Notes under the pieces: generated by a model
Told to the model about the DNA's origin: nothing
The model's database searches: none
What the model saw: the letters and a program-made list of their open reading frames with translations, nothing else
Made by a program: the position numbers and the translations under genes
Shown here: positions 47,024 to 55,418 of the stretch, piece after piece
Position numbering within the stretch: the stretch's first letter is position 1
Layout of the letters: every line of letters begins with the position of its first letter
Assembly: GCA_017536475.1 (NCBI GenBank)
Contig: JAFXHH010000004.1
Coordinates: 31,451 to 95,450, forward strand
Direction: 5' to 3'
Source: Clostridia bacterium
GTDB lineage: Bacteria; Bacillota; Clostridia; Oscillospirales; CAG-272
DNA length: 64,000 bases

Positions 47024-47380
47024 ATGAAAAACGAAATTACTTATACCGAACATAACGGACTTTACTACCCCGATCTTGCACTCCCCGAGCAGACGAATTA
47101 CACTCTCGGCAAGTACGCCAACCTGCGCCTTGACTTTATGAAAAAGCACCGTCGTGGAACTTACACCACCCTCCTTACTAAAGGACGATTAAACGAATAC
47201 CTACACGCCATTGATATTCAAGCTCACGAATTGCTCGATAACACAATTCCTCGCCTCGCCAAAGAACGTGGCGTAGACGAAGTTCTGAAGGCTCACAACG
47301 CACTTCAATGGGTTGCCGAGATGAACAATATCAAAGCAAGCGCCGAAGAGATCATATTGCAGGAGGTGGTCTATCAATGA
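47024..47380 (+). CDS. TnpV family transposon protein
   Basis: A 118-residue protein. The N-terminal YTEHNGLYYPDLALPEQ and LGKYANLRLDFMKKHR, with the C-terminal AEEIILQEVVYQ, match the TnpV family found in Clostridial mobile elements, whose function is not established. ATG 47024 is preceded by AAAGGA; earlier starts would lie in the hairpin leader. It overlaps the next gene by 4 nt (ATGA), so the two are translationally coupled. Confidence 0.85.
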   Translation: MKNEITYTEHNGLYYPDLALPEQTNYTLGKYANLRLDFMKKHRRGTYTTLLTKGRLNEYLHAIDIQAHELLDNTIPRLAKERGVDEVLKAHNALQWVAEMNNIKASAEEIILQEVVYQ

Positions 47381-47643
47381 GGTCGATCATCAACGAACTT
47401 TGGCATGGAAATATCATACCACAAGAAGATAGCCGAACCAACTCAAAGGAAATGAAAGAACTTCTCGGATATATGTCACGTCACCACGAGGACTTGGAGA
47501 AAAGCTTCACCGACGAGCAGAAAGAAATATTTGAAAAGTTCCAAGACTGTTGGAGCGAGTATATTAGTCTTGGCGAAGCGGCTATCTTTGAGTATGCTTT
47601 CAAGCTCGGTATGCAAATTGCCATTGAATCCCTAACTGAATAA
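47377..47643 (+). CDS. Small TnpV-associated protein (DUF6809-like)
   Basis: An 88-residue, mainly helical, acidic protein starting MRSIINELWHGNIIPQED and ending AFKLGMQIAIESLTE. Proteins of this shape (DUF6809 type) commonly follow tnpV. AGGAGGTGG lies just upstream of the ATG. Function is unknown. A terminator follows at 47647. Confidence 0.75.
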   Translation: MRSIINELWHGNIIPQEDSRTNSKEMKELLGYMSRHHEDLEKSFTDEQKEIFEKFQDCWSEYISLGEAAIFEYAFKLGMQIAIESLTE

Positions 47644-47646
47644 CAT

Positions 47647-47679
47647 AAGGCAGCGAGGTTTTATCCTCGCTGCCTTTTA
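47647..47679 (+). terminator. Terminator after the TnpV pair
   Basis: AAGGCAGCGAGG / CCTCGCTGCCTT stem, then TTTAA. Confidence 0.88.
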
Positions 47680-47723
47680 ACTTGAATAAACCTCATAAAC
47701 CAACAATAAACACTTATAACAGA

Positions 47724-47752
47724 TTGACATATAATCAAGAATATGCTATAAT
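47724..47752 (+). promoter_or_regulatory. Promoter of the defence cluster
   Basis: TTGACA at 47724-47729, 17-bp spacer, TATAAT at 47747-47752 with extended TGC. Genes from 47793 to 54002 can be served by it. Confidence 0.85.
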
Positions 47753-47792
47753 AAGATAAATATTTGAACCTTTTTGTAAAAGGAGTTTTAAA

Positions 47793-47978
47793 ATGATCAA
47801 CGAAACAGAAAGATGGTGTTCCCTCAAAGAAATTATGGAGCATCTTGGTGTTAGCCGAGATACTGTCCTAACTTGGATTGCAAAACGCAGTATGCCCGCT
47901 TCAAAAGTTGGACGCCTTTGGAAGTTCAAAGTGTCTGAGGTGGATGCTTGGGTAAAGTCCGGCGGTGCTGCTGAGTAG
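47793..47978 (+). CDS. Excisionase-type HTH DNA-binding protein
   Basis: A 61-residue winged-helix protein of the excisionase/MerR-like type: [25 protein letters not shown] followed by [17 protein letters not shown] (the stretch spans residues 8-54). Such small proteins bind DNA and often precede restriction or McrBC genes, where they may act as regulators. AAAGGAG lies upstream of the ATG. It is the first gene of the defence cluster. Confidence 0.8.
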   Translation: MINETERWCSLKEIMEHLGVSRDTVLTWIAKRSMPASKVGRLWKFKVSEVDAWVKSGGAAE

Positions 47979-48010
47979 ATTTCAACAAAAGATTGTGATT
48001 GGAGGTGACT

Positions 48011-49171
48011 ATGATGACAGATAAGAACAATTACGATGCAATAGAAGAGGCAGTACGAAAACACAGCGAAACTATGGAACGACTTCAGGAAAGCATAAAA
48101 CCGGCATTGGAAAAGCAAGAGGAGCTTAGAAGTATTGTTGAATCAGCGACGGTAGTAATGCCTACTGTTGCAGTTCAGCCATCTATAGTCACAGCTTTGA
48201 CTCAAGTAGCGGACAATAACGCCTTGAATAGTTATAGAGAATCTATGCTGTCGGGGGCCGTATCTGCATTAACTAAATTTGCTGTATGGACCGCCAATTT
48301 TCAAATAAACCCAGCAATATATTCTGCTGTTCAAAGTATAGGTGAAGCTTCAGTCTCTTTATACAACTCAATGCATACTGTTATAGAGAGTTGTGCAGTT
48401 GCTCTCCAAACTTATGTAAACTCTCCTTTTATTCAGTGGATCAGTAGTTTTGATTTTTCGCCATTAAAAACAATACTTGAAAACCTCAATTTTGATAGCG
48501 AAGTTTTAAAACGTTATCGTGAATTGAACAAAAGATATCTTCAAGTGATGTACGAATCAAAATGGTTTCCATATGCAGGATGGACTGTTGATATAGAACT
48601 TTTTACCGAAGTAAATGAAATCATAGCATCAAGCCATGGAGCAAGTAAGAGACGTGAAAAACGTATTGATAACGCAATTTTATCTTATTACACGACCAAA
48701 GAAATCAAAAACATAAAACGCGGATGGAGAAAATCCGACTTAGATCCAAACATAAAGAAAATATTAGGACAAGCTATTGAAGCACACTTGCGTGGAGAAT
48801 ATGCGCTTACGATTTCATGTTTGGCTACTATGTGGGAGGGTTTGATTCATAAAAAAGCTAATGTAGTTGGCAGACATAGTTCGAAAAAAACTAAAGAGGA
48901 TTTCGAAAAACTATTAACTGAAAATGACTTTGAGCCTATCTTCGGTGAGTATTACGATAACTTTATTATGAGTCAATGTGATACGCCGGAAGATGTTATT
49001 GATGGTGTTCCAAACAGAAATGGAATTTCCCACAGTAAATACAAACGATATCCTAATAAGAAGGCATCACTTAATGCTATTCTTTTAACAGATTTTATCA
49101 TTGGATTAAGTCCTTTACCTATTGAGACTGAAACTCAAAACTCATCGAACGAAGGAGAAGAAAATGCTTAA
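48011..49171 (+). CDS. HEPN-like protein of the McrBC cluster
   Basis: A 386-residue protein I cannot assign to a named family. A coiled-coil N terminus (about 8-50) precedes a hydrophobic, Ala/Ser-rich middle (about 75-150). A charged helical domain follows (about 200-386) and holds NRNGISHSKYKRYP. Arg336-x4-His341 fits the Rx4-6H signature of HEPN ribonucleases, many of which act in defence. GGAGG at 48001-48005 serves ATG 48011 or 48014; 48011 is chosen. It overlaps the McrB gene by 8 nt, so a functional link is likely. RNase activity is an inference. Confidence 0.55.
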   Translation: MMTDKNNYDAIEEAVRKHSETMERLQESIKPALEKQEELRSIVESATVVMPTVAVQPSIVTALTQVADNNALNSYRESMLSGAVSALTKFAVWTANFQINPAIYSAVQSIGEASVSLYNSMHTVIESCAVALQTYVNSPFIQWISSFDFSPLKTILENLNFDSEVLKRYRELNKRYLQVMYESKWFPYAGWTVDIELFTEVNEIIASSHGASKRREKRIDNAILSYYTTKEIKNIKRGWRKSDLDPNIKKILGQAIEAHLRGEYALTISCLATMWEGLIHKKANVVGRHSSKKTKEDFEKLLTENDFEPIFGEYYDNFIMSQCDTPEDVIDGVPNRNGISHSKYKRYPNKKASLNAILLTDFIIGLSPLPIETETQNSSNEGEENA

Positions 49172-51584
49172 CATTGATAGATTTAATGAAATACTTGTGC
49201 AATTTAAGAACGACTTCCGTGGAGAGCATTGGAAAAATGAACAATATAAGTGGATAGCCGTAAAGCGTTTTCAAGATGTATGGGATATCAATGCTCCCGA
49301 TTTTCTTGATATGTTTATGAAGGCAACGGATAAAACATTCAACCTTCTTGCCAATATGAGCAATTTCCCACGCGGTATGATTAAGGAATTTGCTACAGCC
49401 GATCCCGAATTTACACGGGCTATGTTTATAAATCTTTTTGATGAAACTAAAGACTTGGCAAGCCGATATGAGAAATTCGCTTCTGATGCAGAAGAAATTC
49501 GCATCAAGTATGATAATGGAACATGGAGAAACCATTATCAGAGCACCAATGCTATATCTACATATTTGTGGTTACGGTATCCCGACAAGTATTATATCTA
49601 TAAGTATTCGGAGTGTCGTGCAGTAGCACGAGAATTGAGCTCTGATTTTGTTCCACGCAAAGGAAAGTCCGCTGACAATGTTTTGGGCGGTATGAAGCTT
49701 TATGACGAGATTTGTTCTTTGTTAAAAAACGATTCGGAGCTTGGTGAACTTCTTAAGTCTTGTGTTTCTGATGAGTGTTATCCTGATAGTGAACTGAAAA
49801 CTCTAACCATTGATTTTGGATTCTATATCAGCCGTTATTTGGCTACATCAGAAACAACTGTTGTTGATGACGAAATACCCACCTATTTCCCGTCTCTTGA
49901 AAAATACAATCCAAATCTTACAAAAGAAGATTGGAAGAAGTACATTCTTGAAGTTGAACTGCCAGATCACCCATCCCCTATGCAGATGCTTAAGGCAATG
50001 ATGGAATTGGGAGGCGAAGCAACTTGTAAAAAGTTATCCGACGTTTATGGTGGAACTCCTCAGAGATATGTTGGTTGTACTATGAACTTGGGCAGAAGAA
50101 TGAAAAAATATTTCGGATTACCGTCTTGTATGGATGGAGAGTATGATCGAGTATTTGTTATTCCTTTCCTCGGGAGATATGTTAATGAAAATGGTAGCAA
50201 AAATTATTCTTACCGTATTCGCCCCGAATTGCTTGATGCATTGAGTGAAATCGATTTATCAAGTGTATCACCTTACTTTGTAGAAGAAGAAAGTGAAAAT
50301 GATATGGAATGTAATTATTGGTGGCTAAATGCTAACCCCAAAATATGGAGCTTTGCAAGTGTAAATGTAGGCGAATCACAAAGCTACACGCTATACAACG
50401 AAAACGGAAATAAACGTAGAATTTTCCAAAACTTCTTGGATGTTAAGGCTGGGGATATTCTTGTTTGCTATGAATCTGCGCCATCAAAGAAGATTGTAGG
50501 ACTGGCACAAATTACTGCCGAGAATGATGGCGAAAAAATTGTATTTGAGAAAACAGAATCCTTAGGCTCCCCGATAGGATATTCCATACTTAAAGAATGT
50601 ATGGAGCTTGAAAATATGGAGTTCTTTGTAAACCCGAATGGTAGTCTTTTCAAATTAACCAAAGAGGAATACAACTTCATTATGGATATGATCCGCGAGG
50701 AAAATCCTATTGTAAAACCCGTTGAACTCGAAAAATACAGCAAAGCAGATTTTCTTTCTGAAGTGTATATGACAGAAGAAAAGTATGACACTCTTGCACA
50801 CCTTCTCAAAAACAAGAAAAATGTAATACTGCAAGGTGCTCCCGGCGTTGGTAAAACTTTCGCTGCAAAGCGTTTGGCATATTCCATTATGGGTGAAAAA
50901 GACGAAAGCAGAGTTGAGTTTGTACAATTCCATCAAAGTTATTCCTATGAGGACTTTATTATGGGTTACAAACCCGAAGGAGAGACCTTTGAACTAAAGT
51001 ACGGCATATTCTATCGTTTCTGTCAAAAAGCATCAAGTCAACCTGACAAAGATTTCTTTTTCATTATTGATGAGATCAATCGTGGAAATATGAGTAAAAT
51101 CCTCGGTGAGCTAATGATGCTTATCGAAAAGGATTACAGAGGGACAAAAACTACACTTGCATATAATGGATTGCCTTTTAGCGTCCCGAAAAATCTTTAT
51201 CTTATAGGCATGATGAATACCGCGGACAGAAGCTTAGCAATGATCGACTACGCACTTCGCAGAAGATTTAGTTTCTTTGAAATCGAACCCGGATTCCGTT
51301 CTGATGGATTTAAGGCATATCAAAACGCATTTGAAAATGATACGTTTAATGTTTTGATTGATAGAATTGTTGAGCTCAACAAGGAAATTGTAACAGACGG
51401 TTCCCTCGGTAGTGGATTCTGCATTGGACATAGTTATTTCTGTGGTCAAAAAGAATGTACAGACGAGTGGATGAGAGAAGTTGTTGAATACGATATTATT
51501 CCCATGTTAAACGAGTATTGGTTTGATGACAAGAGCAAGGTTCAACGTTGGGAGAATAACTTGCACGGTATTTTCAATGATTAA
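49164..51584 (+). CDS. EVE-McrB: GTPase subunit of a modification-dependent restriction system
   Basis: An 806-residue protein. The N-terminal part (1-370) is helical and unassigned. An EVE domain (about 384-510; YWWLNANPKIWSF, FLDVKAGDILVCYES), of the PUA-like group that reads modified bases, comes next. The McrB AAA+ domain (about 540-800) has Walker A GAPGVGKT, Walker B FFIIDEINRGN, the GTP-selecting NTAD motif in MMNTADRSL, and ALRRRF. McrB uses GTP to translocate DNA and activates McrC. ATG 49164 is preceded by AAGGAGA. Confidence 0.9.
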   Translation: MLNIDRFNEILVQFKNDFRGEHWKNEQYKWIAVKRFQDVWDINAPDFLDMFMKATDKTFNLLANMSNFPRGMIKEFATADPEFTRAMFINLFDETKDLASRYEKFASDAEEIRIKYDNGTWRNHYQSTNAISTYLWLRYPDKYYIYKYSECRAVARELSSDFVPRKGKSADNVLGGMKLYDEICSLLKNDSELGELLKSCVSDECYPDSELKTLTIDFGFYISRYLATSETTVVDDEIPTYFPSLEKYNPNLTKEDWKKYILEVELPDHPSPMQMLKAMMELGGEATCKKLSDVYGGTPQRYVGCTMNLGRRMKKYFGLPSCMDGEYDRVFVIPFLGRYVNENGSKNYSYRIRPELLDALSEIDLSSVSPYFVEEESENDMECNYWWLNANPKIWSFASVNVGESQSYTLYNENGNKRRIFQNFLDVKAGDILVCYESAPSKKIVGLAQITAENDGEKIVFEKTESLGSPIGYSILKECMELENMEFFVNPNGSLFKLTKEEYNFIMDMIREENPIVKPVELEKYSKADFLSEVYMTEEKYDTLAHLLKNKKNVILQGAPGVGKTFAAKRLAYSIMGEKDESRVEFVQFHQSYSYEDFIMGYKPEGETFELKYGIFYRFCQKASSQPDKDFFFIIDEINRGNMSKILGELMMLIEKDYRGTKTTLAYNGLPFSVPKNLYLIGMMNTADRSLAMIDYALRRRFSFFEIEPGFRSDGFKAYQNAFENDTFNVLIDRIVELNKEIVTDGSLGSGFCIGHSYFCGQKECTDEWMREVVEYDIIPMLNEYWFDDKSKVQRWENNLHGIFND

Positions 51585-52629
51585 AGACAGAAGCATACAG
51601 ATAAAAAATATCTACTATATGCTGACCTATGCCTTTCAAGTTTTGAAGCAGACAAATTACGAAGAAATCAGCTCCGAAAATTTCGATAATATCGGAGATT
51701 TGTTTGCTGCTATTCTTGCAAAGGGCTTGGCACAACAGTTGAAGCAAGGACTTTATCGTGAATACATAACCATAAACGAGGACTTGTCCACGCTTCGAGG
51801 GAAAGTAGATATTACGTCCTCAATTAAGCTCAAAATGCAGAGGAAGCCAATGATTGCTTGTGAGCACGATGAGCTTTCAGAAAACAATCGCTTTAATCAA
51901 ATTATCAAAACTACTGCGAATATGTTGATCAGGCAACCTTCCGTTTCAAGTGAACATAAGGCAGAACTCAAAAAGGAAATGCTCTTTTTCTCTGATGTTG
52001 ATGAAATTGAAATTGGAACTATTCGCTGGGATATGCTCAAATATCAGCGCAATAATCAAGGATACAAAATGCTGATTAATGTTTGCTATTTCGTTTTAGA
52101 GGGATTGATTCACTCGGATGAAAAAGGTGACTTCAAAATGGCTTCATTTCTTGATGAACAGAGAATGTGTCGTCTGTATGAACGCTTTATTCTTGAATAT
52201 TATCGTTATCATTATAAGGGTGTAATCTCAGCAAATTCTACGCAAGTCAAATGGAACGTTGATGATGGTGTGGTTGATTTTCTTCCCATTATGCAGACCG
52301 ATATTATGTTGAAATGTAAAGGCAAAACCTTGATCATTGATGCCAAGTACTACGCTCATACGATGCAAACCGGGCAATACAACACCCAAACATTACACTC
52401 GAATAATATGTATCAGATATTCACATACGTCAAAAATCAAGACGTTATGGGCGACGGTAGCGTTTCGGGAATGTTGCTCTATGCAAAAACAGATGAAGCA
52501 ATTACACCGAACAATCAGTTTATGATGAACGGTAATAAAATCTCAGTAAGAACACTTGATCTTAATTTGATGTTTTCTGATATTGCCAATCAACTGGATT
52601 CCATAGTAAAACAACACTTTAATTTATAA
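51577..52629 (+). CDS. McrC: nuclease subunit
   Basis: A 350-residue protein that cuts DNA when driven by McrB. The N-terminal half is the McrB-contacting domain (IKNIYYMLTYAFQVL, LRGKVDITSSIKL). The C-terminal PD-(D/E)xK nuclease has MQTDIMLKCKGKTLIIDAKY (about residues 244-263), with Asp, Asp and Lys as catalytic residues. The ATG overlaps the McrB stop by 8 nt, as expected for subunits made in fixed ratio. Confidence 0.92.
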   Translation: MIKDRSIQIKNIYYMLTYAFQVLKQTNYEEISSENFDNIGDLFAAILAKGLAQQLKQGLYREYITINEDLSTLRGKVDITSSIKLKMQRKPMIACEHDELSENNRFNQIIKTTANMLIRQPSVSSEHKAELKKEMLFFSDVDEIEIGTIRWDMLKYQRNNQGYKMLINVCYFVLEGLIHSDEKGDFKMASFLDEQRMCRLYERFILEYYRYHYKGVISANSTQVKWNVDDGVVDFLPIMQTDIMLKCKGKTLIIDAKYYAHTMQTGQYNTQTLHSNNMYQIFTYVKNQDVMGDGSVSGMLLYAKTDEAITPNNQFMMNGNKISVRTLDLNLMFSDIANQLDSIVKQHFNL

Positions 52630-52644
52630 AAAAAGGAGTATACT

Positions 52645-53166
52645 ATGAGCACATATCTAAATTTAAAATTCAACACCCCTTCCACAACAAACGAAGGATT
52701 GAAAGAGTCGCTTATTTATATTGGTTCCAGATATGGTTATTATTCAAACAAAGTAGATTGCTCTCAAAACGAGTATTTAAAGGGAGGAATTGCTTATGTT
52801 GCAAAAAAATTTGGACGTTTCAAGAAAAATGCAATAAGATATATGATTTATGCCAAACCTGTTAAAAATAGCAGTAATAAGGTGTGGAAATTCAATAAAA
52901 ACATTTATTCTCGCGCGTATGAATGCATACTAAAAATTCTTATGTCATCTCCAAATGAAGATCGCGATCAAGTATATGATATGTTAAAGAAATTATATCT
53001 TGAGATCGTTAATCTTGGGGAAGATGTAGAAAGAACATATTCTACCGCATTAGTTTATTGGCAAATGCAAATGCTAAAAGTAAATTCAATACATAAGAAC
53101 ACAGATACGGCAACTTCGGCAATGAAAATATACAATCATATCAAGCGTATAGATAAAAACTTTTAA
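52645..53166 (+). CDS. Unknown protein downstream of mcrC
   Basis: A 173-residue soluble, basic protein rich in Lys, Asn and Tyr. It has no signal peptide, membrane segment or motif I can name. Helical segments dominate (YECILKILMSS, YDMLKKLYLEIVNLGEDV). It starts 15 nt after mcrC with AAAGGAG and shares its AT-rich composition, so it probably belongs to the same transferred cluster. Confidence 0.6.
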   Translation: MSTYLNLKFNTPSTTNEGLKESLIYIGSRYGYYSNKVDCSQNEYLKGGIAYVAKKFGRFKKNAIRYMIYAKPVKNSSNKVWKFNKNIYSRAYECILKILMSSPNEDRDQVYDMLKKLYLEIVNLGEDVERTYSTALVYWQMQMLKVNSIHKNTDTATSAMKIYNHIKRIDKNF

Positions 53167-53228
53167 CTGATTATTCGGATTAATCATTTTATATTATTGT
53201 CATCCATAAAAATAAATGGAGGTGTATT

Positions 53229-54002
53229 ATGAAAAAACTATCGCCCATAGAATGGCAAGCCTTTTCTCAAAAGAAACAAATAGAAAAAATCACACATAAT
53301 TTAGAATCTAATGTTTCTTTTCAATTATCAGCAGTTGCTGAAGTAGTTTTGGTAATTTTCGGAACAGCGCTCTCAAGCGTTTTTGATGAAAAAGCCTCAA
53401 CTATTTGGTACACAATTCTTGCACTAAGTGTAATTGTATTATTGATATCATTTGTAAAGCCATTTTGTAGATGGATACAAAAAATGAAAACAGGCAATGA
53501 TTTATTGTCATCAAGAGAATTTATTGATTCATTTGATAACGACATCTGTTATTATGTTATGATGGCAGAATCTTATTATTCAATGCTTTTAGATAAAACA
53601 AGAAATGTGTCTGAAGACAAAGCAACATCTCAAATAGATGAAAAAATTGAAAGCCAAACAAATGATAAAAAAATTGAAATTAGCGTTTTACAGTTTTACT
53701 TTATAGAAACAAGTTACTATCTAAATAAAGCCATTATGTGTCTTCAACCAATATACAATATGTCAGACAAAGTTATTGGTCAGGAGTTTTCAGAGATCGT
53801 TTCTAAAAGAATGATCGCAATTACTCGTTACAAAAATGTATGCAACTTGATTCAAAGCATATATGCTTCATTAAATCAAAGTTCAGCACTTCTTTCTGAT
53901 ATGCCAGATAAAGATTTAATTATCAGCACAAACAATCATTATTTTGAATGCTTAAATACAATTGTAAATCTATCTAATCATAATTTGAAGCAAAATAAAT
54001 AA
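53229..54002 (+). CDS. Unknown two-TM helical membrane protein
   Basis: A 257-residue protein with two adjacent hydrophobic segments (about residues 35-54 and 59-78) followed by a long cytoplasmic helical domain with no recognised motif. Two-helix anchors with helical tails occur as effectors in several anti-phage systems, so a role as an accessory or effector of the McrBC cluster is possible but unproven. GGAGG precedes the ATG and a terminator follows at 54035. Confidence 0.6.
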   Translation: MKKLSPIEWQAFSQKKQIEKITHNLESNVSFQLSAVAEVVLVIFGTALSSVFDEKASTIWYTILALSVIVLLISFVKPFCRWIQKMKTGNDLLSSREFIDSFDNDICYYVMMAESYYSMLLDKTRNVSEDKATSQIDEKIESQTNDKKIEISVLQFYFIETSYYLNKAIMCLQPIYNMSDKVIGQEFSEIVSKRMIAITRYKNVCNLIQSIYASLNQSSALLSDMPDKDLIISTNNHYFECLNTIVNLSNHNLKQNK

Positions 54003-54034
54003 CTGATGCAAACTTCAAGCCAAACTAATAGAAA

Positions 54035-54077
54035 CAAAAAACGAGGTTGTGCCTAAAAAGTACAACCCCGTTTTTTG
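54035..54077 (+). terminator. Terminator of the defence cluster
   Basis: CAAAAAACG-x-GGTTGT pairs with ACAACC-x-CGTTTTTTG. Confidence 0.88.
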
Positions 54078-54098
54078 TATAAAATTTTTCAAAACCCA

Positions 54099-54127
54099 TT
54101 GACAAACTTTCTTTCGTATGCTATAAT
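54099..54127 (+). promoter_or_regulatory. Promoter of the S24 repressor gene
   Basis: TTGACA at 54099-54104, 17-bp spacer, TATAAT at 54122-54127 with extended TGC. Confidence 0.88.
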
Positions 54128-54135
54128 TATCACGC

Positions 54136-54149
54136 GGTACATTTGTACC
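54136..54149. promoter_or_regulatory. Palindromic operator at the S24 repressor promoter
   Basis: GGTACATTTGTACC, a perfect 14-bp inverted repeat with CAC/GTG further out, lies at the expected transcription start. It resembles a changed Gram-positive SOS box (GAAC-N4-GTTC becoming GTAC-N4-GTAC) and is probably bound by the adjacent gene product. Confidence 0.65.
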
Positions 54150-54170
54150 TTGTGCAGTTTGGAGGCATTT

Positions 54171-54776
54171 ATGAATAAGTGGAGTCCCGAGAGGGCGGAG
54201 GCGATACGCCAATTTATAGACGAATATTTTATGGAGAACCGCAAGTCACCGACGGTGCGCGACATCGCAGCGGGAACGGGGATCTCCAAAACTTCGGTGC
54301 AAAGATACCTCACAGATATGAAGGAACACGGCGAGATCGAGTACAATGGTCGTCGCAGTATCGGCACAAATCTCTCGCGCAATATGTTTGAAACCACGCC
54401 CGCAATTCGATACGACTCTACCGTGTCTTGTGGTTTGCCAAGCGAACCGAACGTGGAAGAAGCAGACATCATTCCGTTGCCGACTGCGCTTGTGGGAGAG
54501 GGAAAGTTTTTCATTCTTACTGCAAAAGGTGATTCAATGACGGGCATCGGAGTTAACGATGGCGATCTCGTTATCGTGCGCGAGCAGAATACTTGCAGGG
54601 ACGGAGATTATGCGGTTGTGCTTGTAAATGGAACTGAAACGCTGCTCAAAACCATTACCTATCTTCCCGAAAAGAAAGCATATTTGCTACACGCTGAGAA
54701 TCCCGATTACGATGATCGCATTGAACGTAACGTTCAGATTCAAGGAATTGCTACACAAGTTATCAAGAAACTTTGA
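54171..54776 (+). CDS. LexA/UmuD-like S24 repressor
   Basis: A 201-residue self-cleaving repressor. The N-terminal LexA-type winged helix (residues 5-65; SPTVRDIAAGTGISKTSVQR) is followed by a hinge with Cys87-Gly88. LexA uses Ala-Gly at this point, whereas UmuD is cut at Cys-Gly. The S24 peptidase domain has Ser122 in KGDSMTG and Lys160 in TLLKTI. It most likely represses the element until DNA damage and controls its own promoter through the palindrome at 54136. The repeat array and the recombinase lie downstream in the same direction. Confidence 0.88.
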   Translation: MNKWSPERAEAIRQFIDEYFMENRKSPTVRDIAAGTGISKTSVQRYLTDMKEHGEIEYNGRRSIGTNLSRNMFETTPAIRYDSTVSCGLPSEPNVEEADIIPLPTALVGEGKFFILTAKGDSMTGIGVNDGDLVIVREQNTCRDGDYAVVLVNGTETLLKTITYLPEKKAYLLHAENPDYDDRIERNVQIQGIATQVIKKL

Positions 54777-54789
54777 TGATGCTTTGCTT

Positions 54790-55059
54790 GTCTATCAGTC
54801 TTAGCAAGCACTGCTTTTGGACGTCCAAAAGCCATTCTCGCTAATATGTCCGTTGGTCTTAGCAAGCATCGCGTTTGTCATGACAAATGGTCCATCGGTC
54901 TCAGCAAGCATCGCCGTTGTGTCCTAAATCCCAACGGAAACAAAAAACGTATCCAATGTGTCTGCTTGTCTTAGCAAGCATCGCGGTTGGATGCCCAAAT
55001 CCAACCGAAAGAAAATACATCAGTCGCAGCAAGCACTGCTTTTGTCATGACGGACAAAA
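54790..55059 (+). repeat. Array of five 25-nt repeats alternating with inverted repeats
   Basis: Repeat units start at 54790, 54848, 54890, 54960 and 55015 and share a GTCTTAGCAAGCAYYGC-like core. Each is followed by a different inverted repeat: GCTTTTGGACGTCCAAAAGC (54813-54832), TTTGTCATGACAAA (54874-54887), CCGTTG/CAACGG (54914-54937), CGGTTGGA/TCCAACCG (54984-55007), TTTTGTC/GACAAAA (55040-55059). Arms differ between units while pairing is kept. The array sits between the S24 repressor and a small gene, all in one orientation. It is not a CRISPR. RNA hairpins or a DNA site for replication or recombination are possible. Confidence 0.75.
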
Positions 55060-55079
55060 CCTTAGGAGGTAAATGTAAT

Positions 55080-55412
55080 TTGAACATCAAAGAAATGTTA
55101 AATAGAATGATCGACATTCTCAAAGATAAGCACACCGCGTGGGTTTATTTAGAGCTTCCGCAAATTAACGTTGACGCGCTGCGCAAAAGGATCATTGCGA
55201 TTCTAAAGGACAAGCACGGCGGCGCGAATATGGGATTAGATATCCCCGATGATGAGATCGAAGCTCTTGCCGATGTGCTCCTTCCCGGTGTTATAAAATT
55301 CTTCTCCTCGGACGAATGGCGCGCCGAGCTTGAAACATGGAAGAAGGAACAAAGTGTGGAAAACAAGTTGTTAGACTTAGCAAATAGCAAGATTGCATAT
55401 AAAGAGGATTAA
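55080..55412 (+). CDS. Small unknown protein after the repeat array
   Basis: A 110-residue soluble protein, mostly helical and acidic. The internal repeat RMIDILKDKHTAW / RIIAILKDKHGGA (about residues 8-20 and 38-50) suggests two copies of a short helical unit. I do not recognise the family. The start is taken as TTG 55080, with AGGAGG at 55064-55069; ATG 55095 is an alternative. It is followed 6 nt later by the next gene. Confidence 0.55.
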   Translation: MNIKEMLNRMIDILKDKHTAWVYLELPQINVDALRKRIIAILKDKHGGANMGLDIPDDEIEALADVLLPGVIKFFSSDEWRAELETWKKEQSVENKLLDLANSKIAYKED

Positions 55413-55418
55413 AAATTT

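Noticed and set aside
54790..55059. CRISPR array
   Set aside because: Spacers vary from 17 to 45 nt and are themselves inverted repeats, the repeats are degenerate, and no cas gene is nearby.
54790..55412. Type III toxin-antitoxin locus (repeat RNA plus ToxN-like toxin)
   Set aside because: The order repeats-then-gene is suggestive, but the 110-residue product does not look like a ToxN endoribonuclease, the repeats are irregular, and no terminator lies between array and gene.
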